Positions 1 through 5,055 of a stretch of DNA of 5,444 nucleotides are shown here, one piece after another. The number at the start of each line of letters is the position of its first letter. Position 1 is the stretch's first letter. The DNA is from CANHBY01 sp031376995. GTDB taxonomy: Bacteria; Pseudomonadota; Gammaproteobacteria; Burkholderiales; Burkholderiaceae_C. The DNA lies in assembly GCA_031376995.1 (NCBI GenBank), contig JANMEO010000205.1:1-5444 (forward strand), given 5' to 3'. Both the position numbers and the translations under genes were made by a program. The notes under the pieces are model-generated. The model was not told the origin of the DNA. It saw only the letters and a program-made list of their open reading frames with translations, and ran no database searches.

Positions 1-61
1 CATTCATGGTGGAGGCTCCATATCAATAGTTTTCACTTTAACTGTTCCCCTGCAAGGGGCA

Positions 62-226
62 AATACCTATCAGCATTGGAAATGCTGGGTTGATAGGTTG
101 TTTAGGAAATGGGGATGCAAGGCGCAAAACACAGCAATACCATTTGGTATTGCGAGCATTTGCAACGCTGCAGACTCATTGTCCAAACGACCCAGGGACA
201 CCGCATCTTCAGTTCCGAGGGGTATA
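62..226. repeat. MITE-like palindromic repeat, copy A (full length)
   Basis: This is a 165-bp element that aligns end to end with the copy at 2982-3144. The left end (AATACCTATCAGCATTGGAAATGC) is an imperfect inverted match of the right end (GCATCTTCAGTTCCGAGGGGTATA, 203-226). The two halves between the ends are also imperfect reverse complements, so the whole unit could fold into one long hairpin. Its tip is GCAATACC (134-141), loop ATTT, GGTATTGC (146-153), extended outward by GCAAA/TTTGC (124-128 and 159-163) across a mismatched stretch. No coding function is credible. ORFs through it merely translate the repeat. I cannot see a clear target-site duplication. Confidence 0.8.
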
Positions 227-378
227 GCTGCCGGCTTCACAGCCAACTTGACCCTTGATGATGCTGTGTCTGTTGCTGCAAACCACAGCGATCCCCTTTG
301 GCATCGCGAGGATTTGCGACGCCGCAGATCGCCCTTCACTCCCTTCGACGACACAGCATCTTCAGTTCCCTGGGGTAT
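227..378. repeat. MITE-like palindromic repeat, copy C (left end degenerate)
   Basis: The right half (300-378) matches the other copies. It has the hairpin arm ending in GAGGATTTGC (308-317), then a GACGCCGCAGA block, then GACGACACAGCATCTTCAGTT, ending in GGGGTAT at 372-378. The central hairpin is GCGATCCC (288-295), loop CTTT, GGCATCGC (300-307), with one mismatch. The left half is shorter and diverged. It keeps GATGATGCTGTGTC (257-270), but I do not see a proper TATACC-type terminus, so the left boundary is approximate and abuts copy A. It may be an older copy damaged by the neighbouring element. Confidence 0.65.
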
Positions 379-386
379 CAACCATC

Positions 387-393
387 AAGGAAG
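387..393 (+). promoter_or_regulatory. Ribosome binding site of the hydrolase gene
   Basis: AAGGAAG lies five bases before the ATG at 399. It decides this start over the in-frame ATG at 255, which would put the first 48 codons inside repeat C. The site begins only eight bases after that repeat ends. Confidence 0.75.
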
Positions 394-398
394 CAATC

Positions 399-1394
399 AT
401 GTTTCTCCGTTTGCTGCAATGGATTGCGATCTCCGCCTTGATCTTGACCTCGGGGCTGCTTGCCGCGCAGCCCTACGATCCGCTATGGGTTCCCATACCA
501 GTCAATATCCGCCCGCTGGACCTTGACGTGCGTGATGAGCAACGCTATCGCATCCTTCCCATCAGGGTCTATCTGCCTGCGGTAACTAGCCCAGCGGCCG
601 TTGTGCTGTTCAGCCATGGGCTTGGCGGTTCGCGCGTAGGCAATGCCTTCATGGGGCAACATTGGGCTGCGCGGGGCTATGCGGTTGTTTTTCTGCAACA
701 CCCAGGCAGCGATGCATCGGCCTGGAGGGACGCGGCGCGTTTGCAGCGCATGGCGGCCATGCGCAACGCGGCCAGTGCTAAAAACTTATTGGCTCGGGTG
801 AAAGATGTGCCTGCGGTTCTTGATCAACTGCAGCGCTGGAATCAGCTGGCAGGACACCCGTTGGCAGGCAGGCTCGATTTAGAGCGGGTGGGCATGTCGG
901 GCCACTCGTTTGGTGCCCTCACAACGCAGGTGCTTGGAGGTCAACGGTATAAGCAAGGCCGCGTGTCGTATGCCGATCCGCGTATCAAGGCGGCGGTCAT
1001 GTTCAGCCCCAGCAGCCCCCAAAAGGATGGCAATTTATCAGCAACCTTTGATGAGGTGGCTATTGCGTGGCTGCTGATCACCGGCACCAAAGACACATCG
1101 CCAATGATAGGCGGTCCCGATGTGGCTTCACGGCTTGCAGTTTTCCCCACTTTACCACCTGGGGACAAGTATGAACTTGTTTTGGAAGGCGCAGAGCACT
1201 CGGCATTTACTGATCGCGCATTGCCTGGCGACTCTGGTAGCTCACGCAATCCTAACCACCATCGCGCGATTCTGGCCTTAAGCACGGTCTTTTGGGACGC
1301 CAATTTGAAGAAAAGCGAGGCCGCAAAAAAGTGGTTAAACGGGGACGGTCCCCATTCTATTTTAGAAGCGGCTGATCGTTGGCAGAAGAAATGA
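399..1394 (+). CDS. Exported alpha/beta hydrolase (dienelactone hydrolase / PAF-acetylhydrolase-like)
   Basis: The product is 331 residues and probably a periplasmic or secreted serine hydrolase acting on an ester or similar bond; its substrate cannot be read from the sequence. Residues 1-24 look like a Sec signal peptide: Arg4, a hydrophobic run IAISALILTSGLLAA, then QPYDP. The fold signature follows in order. VVLFSHGLGG (68-77) forms the oxyanion loop. VGMSGHSFG (164-172) carries the nucleophile Ser170. LLITGTKD (225-232) offers Asp232 as the acid, and LEGAEHSAF (262-270) offers His267. The long insertion at about 110-160 fits a lid region. The ATG at 399 was chosen because it has an AAGGAAG ribosome site and gives a clean signal peptide. 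Repeat C lies just upstream and no neighbour is close enough for an operon. Family placement is firm, but the exact activity is unknown. Confidence 0.88.
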   Translation: MFLRLLQWIAISALILTSGLLAAQPYDPLWVPIPVNIRPLDLDVRDEQRYRILPIRVYLPAVTSPAAVVLFSHGLGGSRVGNAFMGQHWAARGYAVVFLQHPGSDASAWRDAARLQRMAAMRNAASAKNLLARVKDVPAVLDQLQRWNQLAGHPLAGRLDLERVGMSGHSFGALTTQVLGGQRYKQGRVSYADPRIKAAVMFSPSSPQKDGNLSATFDEVAIAWLLITGTKDTSPMIGGPDVASRLAVFPTLPPGDKYELVLEGAEHSAFTDRALPGDSGSSRNPNHHRAILALSTVFWDANLKKSEAAKKWLNGDGPHSILEAADRWQKK

Positions 1395-1555
1395 AGCAAT
1401 GAAGGCAGCGGCTCACTTCAGCAGTCGAGCGGACCTCAAAAAGCGGCGCGGCGCAGCGCAGCCCTCTTGCTTTACCTAGGGCTGGATTGGGAACTGCTTA
1501 AGTTTCTCATCAGTAGCCCGCCTCTTTGTGCTGTCGTAATGCGAAGATATGCACA
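1395..1555. other. Intergenic spacer without a recognisable gene
   Basis: This is the spacer between the hydrolase stop and the solo repeat end before the ene-reductase. It contains a GC-rich run (AAGCGGCGCGGCGCAGCGCAG, about 1441-1460). I see no terminator with a T tract, no RNA gene and no convincing coding fragment. Confidence 0.5.
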
Positions 1556-1584
1556 GCATCTTCAGTTTGAATGGGTATATACCC
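1556..1584 (+). repeat. Solo right end of the palindromic repeat family
   Basis: GCATCTTCAGTT (1556-1567) followed by TGAATGGGTATATA matches the right terminus of the full copies, but no element body precedes it. The end runs into a perfect 12-base palindrome, GGGTATATACCC (1573-1584). It points towards the ene-reductase gene and finishes about 26 bases before its ATG. It could supply promoter-like TATA sequence, but I see no well-placed -35 partner. Confidence 0.7.
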
Positions 1585-1610
1585 CCTTTAACTCCCAAAA
1601 ATTTTGATCT

Positions 1611-2675
1611 ATGACCACTTCATTGTTCACTCCCTTGCAAATCGGCGCGCTCACTTTACCTAACCGCATCCTGCTGGCCCCGCTGACGCGCACCCGTGCC
1701 GATGCCGGCCACATGCCTAACGCCCTGATGGCCGAGTACTACGGCCAGCGCGCGACTGGGGGGCTCTTAATTACCGAGTGCACGATGGTGGCCCCTGATA
1801 CCTCGGCCTTCATCAATGAGCCTGGCATTTACTCCAACGCGCAAATTGCCGCCTGGAAATTGACCACCGACGCCGTCCATACCAAAGGGGGGCGAATTTT
1901 CATGCAAATTTGGCACGCCGGCCGCGCGGCGCACCCCGACATCAATGATGGTGCACCCAATATATCCAGCTCTGCCAGTGCAGTAGAAGGAGAGACCCAA
2001 ACCCCCAAGGGTAAGGTTGTCAATGCAGTGCCCCATGCACTGACCGAGGCAGAAATACCGGCCATCGTGGCGGCCTACGCCCAAGGTGCCAAGAACGCGA
2101 TCGCCGCTGGTTTTGACGGTGTTGAAGTGCACGGGGCCAATGGCTACCTAATTGATCAGTTTTTGCGCGACAACCCCAACCAGCGCACCGACAGTTATGG
2201 AGGTTCGCTCGAGAACCGCGCCCGCTTCTTATTTGAGGTGCTGACGGCCGTGACCGCTGCCATTGGCGCCGACCGCGTGGGTCTGCGCCTATCCCCCCTG
2301 AACAGCTACAACAGCATGAAGGACAGCGACCCCATCGCGCTGATCAGTTTTTTATCCAACAAGCTCAACGCCTTCAACCTAGCGTACTTGCATGTCATGC
2401 GCGCTGACTTTTTTGGTATGCAAAAGGGCGACGTAGAAACCATTGCAAGGACCCACTACAAAGGTGTGCTGATCGGCAACATGGGGTACACGGCCGATGA
2501 AGCCAATGCCGCCATTGCCGCTGGCAAGCTGGATGCCGTTGCGTTTGGTACCAGCTTCCTGGCCAACCCCGATCTGCCAGCGCGCATAAAGGCCAAGGCC
2601 GCCCTGAACGCCCCGGATAGCACAACTTTTTACACACCGGGCGCCAAAGGCTACACCGACTACCTGACGTTGTAA
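1611..2675 (+). CDS. Old Yellow Enzyme-family alkene reductase (NADH:flavin oxidoreductase)
   Basis: The product is 354 residues, the normal length for a classical FMN-dependent ene-reductase of the NemA/OYE group. Such enzymes use NAD(P)H to reduce activated C=C bonds, such as enones, maleimides and nitro compounds, in the cytoplasm. The TIM-barrel landmarks are all present. NRILLAPLTRTR (18-29) includes the flavin-contacting Thr26. FMQIWHAGR (97-105) follows. VEVHGANGYLIDQFLRDNPN (171-190) holds the substrate-binding His174 and Asn177 and the proton donor Tyr179. Then come RTDSYGGSLENRARF (192-206), GLRLSP (224-229), GNMGYT (289-294) and the C-terminal GYTDYLTL. The segment AFGTSFLANPDL (311-322) has Thr314 where many relatives have an FMN-phosphate-binding Arg. 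No Shine-Dalgarno is visible before the ATG, but the N-terminus fits the family. The physiological substrate is unknown. Confidence 0.93.
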   Translation: MTTSLFTPLQIGALTLPNRILLAPLTRTRADAGHMPNALMAEYYGQRATGGLLITECTMVAPDTSAFINEPGIYSNAQIAAWKLTTDAVHTKGGRIFMQIWHAGRAAHPDINDGAPNISSSASAVEGETQTPKGKVVNAVPHALTEAEIPAIVAAYAQGAKNAIAAGFDGVEVHGANGYLIDQFLRDNPNQRTDSYGGSLENRARFLFEVLTAVTAAIGADRVGLRLSPLNSYNSMKDSDPIALISFLSNKLNAFNLAYLHVMRADFFGMQKGDVETIARTHYKGVLIGNMGYTADEANAAIAAGKLDAVAFGTSFLANPDLPARIKAKAALNAPDSTTFYTPGAKGYTDYLTL

Positions 2676-2750
2676 CGGTTCTGTTGCCATAGTGGAGTTG
2701 GGGCGAAATGCCTTTTGGGTTGAACGGTGGATCAAGCGACAAGGCCGTCG

Positions 2751-2781
2751 TATATACGCCTCGAAACTGAAGATGCCGTCG
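2751..2781 (-). repeat. Solo end of the palindromic repeat family, inverted
   Basis: TATATACGCCTCGAAACTGAAGATGC (2751-2776) is the left-type terminus, the reverse complement of the right ends seen elsewhere, with an exact AACTGAAGATGC at 2765-2776. The matching body and opposite end are not present nearby, so this is a truncated copy or isolated terminus. It lies immediately beyond the stop of the minus-strand coding remnant. Confidence 0.65.
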
Positions 2782-2787
2782 CAGCGA

Positions 2788-2928
2788 TCACGGTAAGCGG
2801 CGCAATCGACTCCAGTGGGTAACCCTCCCATTGCTCACCAGCACGGTGTGCTCCCACATCTGAGCAGCCTCCCAAATCTGCTGCTCGTCACCCAACGCTG
2901 AGTGAAATTGCCCCGATTTAAAAGGTAT
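2788..2928 (-). pseudogene. Possible coding remnant of unknown protein
   Basis: This minus-strand frame is open for 46 codons between two stops and has no upstream ATG in frame. Its translation reads like real protein rather than noise, for example SALGDEQQIWEAAQMWEH followed by TVLVSNGRVTHW, with GC-ending codons typical of the neighbouring genes. I do not recognise the family. It starts and ends inside spacer DNA crowded with repeat termini, so it is best seen as an internal piece of a destroyed gene. It could also be chance. Confidence 0.3.
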
Positions 2929-2946
2929 TCAAATCATACATATACC

Positions 2947-2983
2947 TATTCAACCTGATGATGCTGTATCGTCAGGTTGAATA
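2947..2983. repeat. Perfect 12-bp inverted repeat
   Basis: TATTCAACCTGA (2947-2958) pairs exactly with TCAGGTTGAATA (2972-2983), leaving a 13-base loop TGATGCTGTATCG. It sits across the junction where copy B begins. There is no T tract, so terminator function is not supported. It is listed as a structural feature. Confidence 0.6.
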
Positions 2984-3144
2984 TACCCATCGGAACTGAA
3001 GATGCTGGGTTGATGGGCCGTATGGGGAATGGGGGTGCAAGGCAAATCCTCGCCCTATCCGTTGATAGGGCGAGGATTTGCAACGCCGCAGACCTGTTTC
3101 CCAAACGGCCCAGCGACTCGGCATCTTCAGTTTCGATGGGTATA
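2982..3144. repeat. MITE-like palindromic repeat, copy B (full length, best preserved)
   Basis: This 163-bp element has termini TATACCCATCGGAACTGAAGATGC (2982-3005) and GCATCTTCAGTTTCGATGGGTATA (3121-3144), inverted with few mismatches. Inner blocks also pair: GGGCCGTATGGGGAA on the left with the complement of TTTCCCAAACGGCCC on the right. The centre is a perfect 18-bp stem, GCAAATCCTCGCCCTATC (3042-3059) and GATAGGGCGAGGATTTGC (3064-3081), closed by the tetraloop CGTT. It carries no gene. The flanks belong to a second, degenerate copy. Confidence 0.85.
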
Positions 3145-3304
3145 GGTATATCAGAAGGTCAAAATTCTCTAAGCATGTCGCAAGGCAGTAACAGTCGCAA
3201 AAATTCAATCTATCTCATGATGGCCGCAACTCGCCCGTCATTCCCTTTGACGACACGGCATCTTTAGTTTTGATGGACGTAGTACGCCGTCGCAGTGAAT
3301 TTGA

Positions 3305-3388
3305 AGATGGGCCTGGGTAAAAACCATCTCAAGAATCCGCTCAATGACTGAAAAGGACTTTGCCGAAAAGGGCCTGGTCCAGCCTTGA
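3305..3388 (+). other. Short coding-like tail or leader peptide candidate
   Basis: The frame between stops at 3302-3304 and 3386-3388 reads WAWVKTISRIRS, then MTEKDFAEKGLVQP. It could be the 3' remnant of a lost gene, or from the ATG at 3344 a 14-residue peptide ahead of the receiver gene. No strong ribosome site precedes that ATG. At 28 codons, chance is a real alternative. Confidence 0.2.
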
Positions 3389-3411
3389 CTTAGCCCCAAC
3401 GGGGACTAAGT
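3388..3411 (+). promoter_or_regulatory. Hairpin in the upstream region of the receiver gene
   Basis: ACTTAGCCCC (3388-3397) pairs with GGGG-A-CTAAGT (3401-3411), giving ten base pairs with one bulged A and an AAC loop. It ends about 25 bases before the ATG at 3437 and is not followed by T residues. It may act as a leader structure or operator rather than a terminator, which is an inference. Confidence 0.4.
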
Positions 3412-3421
3412 TGTACCACTT

Positions 3422-3426
3422 GAAGG
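3422..3426 (+). promoter_or_regulatory. Ribosome binding site of the receiver gene
   Basis: GAAGG is ten bases before the ATG at 3437. It is only one base from the in-frame TTG at 3428, so the ATG is the more plausible start. Confidence 0.55.
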
Positions 3427-3436
3427 CTTGATTTTC

Positions 3437-4237
3437 ATGGACAAACTAATGCCCTGGATCATTCTGGCGGCCTTGCTTGTATGGAGCGCCTGGCCCATGC
3501 TGCATAGCGCATTTTTGCGCTGGCGTGCCTGGCGTGAGCACCGCATGGCTCAAGAGACGGCAACTCGATCGCAACACGAGGTTGAGGTTGCGCTTGAGGT
3601 TGAGGCGCTGACTCAGACGCCAGAGCTGCTGCTGCCGCTGCCACAACCTTCGGATGCGACGACGCCCCACGACACCCAACTCGACGAGGCCCAGCCTTTG
3701 ACTGAACGTGTGTTGTCCCCAGTGGCCCACGAGCACACGCTGCTGGACGCACAAAAGACGGCGCTGTTGCAAGCTGAAATTGAAATCTCTTCCACAACAG
3801 CCACCCCGCCCCAATCGAGGACCCCCGAAGAAACCCAGGTGCTGGTGGTTGATGACTCGAAGGTCTTGAGGGTGAAGATCAGCCGCTTGCTGATGAAGCA
3901 TGGCTACCGTGTGAGCTTGGCTGAAGATGGCGCTGAAGCGGCCCGCCATTTGGCGCACACGCTGCCGCACCTCTTGATCACCGATGTTGACATGCCCGTG
4001 ATGAACGGGCTTGAGTTGTCCCAGCATGTGCGCAACCAGCCCCGTACGGCCGACCTCCCGATCATCATGATCACCTCAGCCCAAGAAAAATATGCCCCGC
4101 AGGCCGCCGCCATCGGTGTCAAGGTGGTGCTCGCAAAGCCCTACCGCGACGATGAACTGATCGCGCACGTGACGTCGTCACTGACCTGGTGCGCGGCAAG
4201 CCCCGCCGTTCAGGGCTTGATGGATGCCAACCACTGA
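3437..4237 (+). CDS. Membrane-anchored receiver-domain response regulator
   Basis: The product is 266 residues. Residues 6-23 form one hydrophobic segment (PWIILAALLVWSAWPMLH) followed by a basic patch (RWRAWREHR), suggesting an N-terminal inner-membrane anchor with the rest in the cytoplasm. Residues about 40-132 are a Glu-, Pro-, Thr- and Gln-rich linker of low complexity. Residues about 133-248 are a CheY-like receiver with all phosphorylation residues: acidic pair Asp139-Asp140 (VLVVDDSK), phosphoacceptor Asp183 (ITDVDMPVMNG), Thr213 (MITS) and Lys234 (AKPY). No DNA-binding, cyclase or other output domain follows; only about 15 residues remain. It probably relays phosphoryl groups or binds a partner at the membrane. 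No histidine kinase is in the window. The ATG was chosen for its ribosome-site spacing. Confidence 0.85.
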   Translation: MDKLMPWIILAALLVWSAWPMLHSAFLRWRAWREHRMAQETATRSQHEVEVALEVEALTQTPELLLPLPQPSDATTPHDTQLDEAQPLTERVLSPVAHEHTLLDAQKTALLQAEIEISSTTATPPQSRTPEETQVLVVDDSKVLRVKISRLLMKHGYRVSLAEDGAEAARHLAHTLPHLLITDVDMPVMNGLELSQHVRNQPRTADLPIIMITSAQEKYAPQAAAIGVKVVLAKPYRDDELIAHVTSSLTWCAASPAVQGLMDANH

Positions 4238-4441
4238 TACACGATCGAGCTCTCAGCCTGAATGCAAGTGCTGCGACAACAGCACCAGAAGAAGACTCCC
4301 AACACTAAGGCACCGCCATCTCCAAGAATGCGCGGCACAGGACGGGCAAGGTTTGAAGGTTTGAAGGCTTGGGCCGTTGAGTGTGACGAGCATCGTGTCC
4401 CTCCGGCAGCCATGCACAAACAGCCCAATTTTGTCGCACCC
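4238..4441. other. Spacer after the receiver gene
   Basis: I see no convincing gene here. A small stem, GTGCTG/CAGCAC (4268-4285), has no T tract and is a poor terminator. A tandem duplication of TTTGAAGG occupies 4352-4367. On the minus strand, this DNA continues the decayed transposon-associated fragment but without recognisable conserved residues. Confidence 0.4.
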
Positions 4442-4561
4442 CATGCCGACTGCAGCGGCCCATAAATCGGGCGGAATTCGAGTCCCGCGAGGGCGCCCAG
4501 ATCGCCACGTGGTGAATCGCTCCTTCAACGCCATCAACGCGTCTGGGCCGATGGGATGCTG
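4442..4561 (-). pseudogene. Fragment of a transposon-associated small helper protein
   Basis: The minus strand encodes MQHPIGPDALMALKERF, then TTWRSGRPRGTRIPPDLWAAAVGM. The pattern W-R-x-x-R-x-x-G-x-R-I-P-x-x-L-W-x-x-A-V resembles the N-terminal part of small helix-turn-helix accessory proteins encoded with IS66-like elements; that match is from memory. The usual second half does not follow: after WAAAVGM the reading turns into unrelated sequence, still open to a stop near 4253. Upstream, the open frame runs straight through a repeat terminus, translating it as YPSELKMQH. This is therefore a truncated, probably dead gene rather than a 144-residue protein. Confidence 0.5.
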
Positions 4562-4584
4562 CATCTTCAGTTCCGAGGGGTATA
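4561..4584 (+). repeat. Solo right end of the palindromic repeat family
   Basis: GCATCTTCAGTTCCGAGGGGTATA is identical to the right terminus of copy A over 24 bases. No element body is recognisable on its left; instead it touches the 5' end of the minus-strand transposon-type fragment. It is probably the remainder of a truncated element. Confidence 0.75.
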
Positions 4585-4749
4585 CGGACCATCGCACGTG
4601 CATGCAACCGCCCATGCTTTGCACGACCGCGAACTCTTCACTGGCTTGCGCGACGGCCGTCTTCTTGCGCTTAGTCAATTCACCCATAGGGTGAGTGCCT
4701 CAAACCTCAGCAAACCACTACCAGCTCTGCCTTTGCGCTCAATTCACCC
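4585..4749. other. Spacer without a recognisable gene
   Basis: This stretch lies between the repeat end and the iterated TGGCCA motifs. Frames are open on both strands for short distances, but none shows family motifs or a convincing ribosome site. Confidence 0.4.
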
Positions 4750-4890
4750 TGGCCAACTGCCGTTTCTAGGTTGATCCATTGGCCAGTTTCCCCATGGCAT
4801 CGGGGATCTCCCAGCCAAATGGTCATCGGAAAATACCACTCCTGGACGCTGATTATTTCAGCACAAAGCTTTAGGCCAATTTTTCACGCT
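4750..4890. mobile_element. Possible remnant of an IS21-type insertion sequence end
   Basis: A loosely repeated motif recurs in the same direction: TGGCCAACTGCCGTTTC (4750), TGGCCAGTTTCCCC (4780), TGGTCATCGGAAAATACC (4820) and AGGCCAATTTTTCACGC (4873), at spacings of 30, 40 and 53 bases. IS21-family elements carry multiple terminal copies of TGGTCA-like transposase-binding sites, and this layout resembles such an end. No istA or istB coding sequence follows, so at most a stub is left. Recognition is from memory and moderately uncertain. Confidence 0.35.
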
Positions 4891-5049
4891 AAAAACAGTC
4901 TGTGTGACGCGCACGGTATTCATCCAACAAAGCACTCATCCGATAGAGATCTCTGACAGTCGGTTAATTGCGACCGGCAATGCAGGCCTTTGACATCGAC
5001 TTCTCGCAAGTGAAGTTGTGTGTGGGTGGGCTTCTCACTTTTGGGTTGG
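4891..5049. other. Spacer without a recognisable gene
   Basis: I see no RNA gene or terminator, and no coding frame with a usable start and family motif. The small open frames here overlap one another and look like chance. Confidence 0.4.
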
Positions 5050-5055
5050 ATGGCC

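Larger units (their letters stand above)
2942..3276. repeat. Older degenerate repeat copy interrupted by copy B
   Basis: The left part (2942-2981) begins TATACCTATTCAACCTGATGATGCTGTATCGTC, like a family terminus. The right part (3145-3276) ends in a right half resembling copy C: GCCGCAACTCGCCCGTCATTCCC, then GACGACACGGCATCTTTAGTTTTGATGGA. Removing the inserted copy B leaves about 172 bp, close to the family length. The middle has decayed and I see no intact central hairpin. The call as one interrupted element is an inference from length and matching ends. Confidence 0.5.

Noticed and set aside
62..378. Integron attC array
   Set aside because: Structure-conserved hairpins are reminiscent of attC, but the GTTRRRY/RYYYAAC core sites, a gene cassette layout and an integrase are not seen.
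255..398. 48-residue N-terminal extension of the hydrolase from the ATG at 255
   Set aside because: It lies within repeat C, has no good ribosome site, and would bury the signal peptide that begins at the ATG at 399.
70..526. ORFs of 103 and 142 residues running through repeats A and C
   Set aside because: They translate the repeat units, with recurring peptides such as TEDAVS or DTASSVP at each terminus. They lack ribosome sites and overlap the well-supported hydrolase start.
941..1399. Minus-strand ORF of 152 residues opposite the hydrolase
   Set aside because: It is a shadow frame of a gene with an intact catalytic triad, and no family motif is seen in it. The same applies to the minus-strand frames opposite the ene-reductase and receiver genes.
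2977..3267. 96-residue plus-strand ORF
   Set aside because: It is the translation of repeat copy B and the outer degenerate copy, with no independent coding evidence.
62..3276. CRISPR array
   Set aside because: The repeats are long, inverted and irregularly spaced, with no unique spacers of uniform length between direct repeats and no cas genes.
3283..3308. Eighth repeat terminus (ACGCC...GAATTTGAAGATG)
   Set aside because: It shares only part of the core and needs a three-base insertion to align. The sequence beyond it does not match the element body.
4268..4285. Terminator of the receiver gene (GTGCTG/CAGCAC stem)
   Set aside because: It is a six-pair stem with no following T tract.
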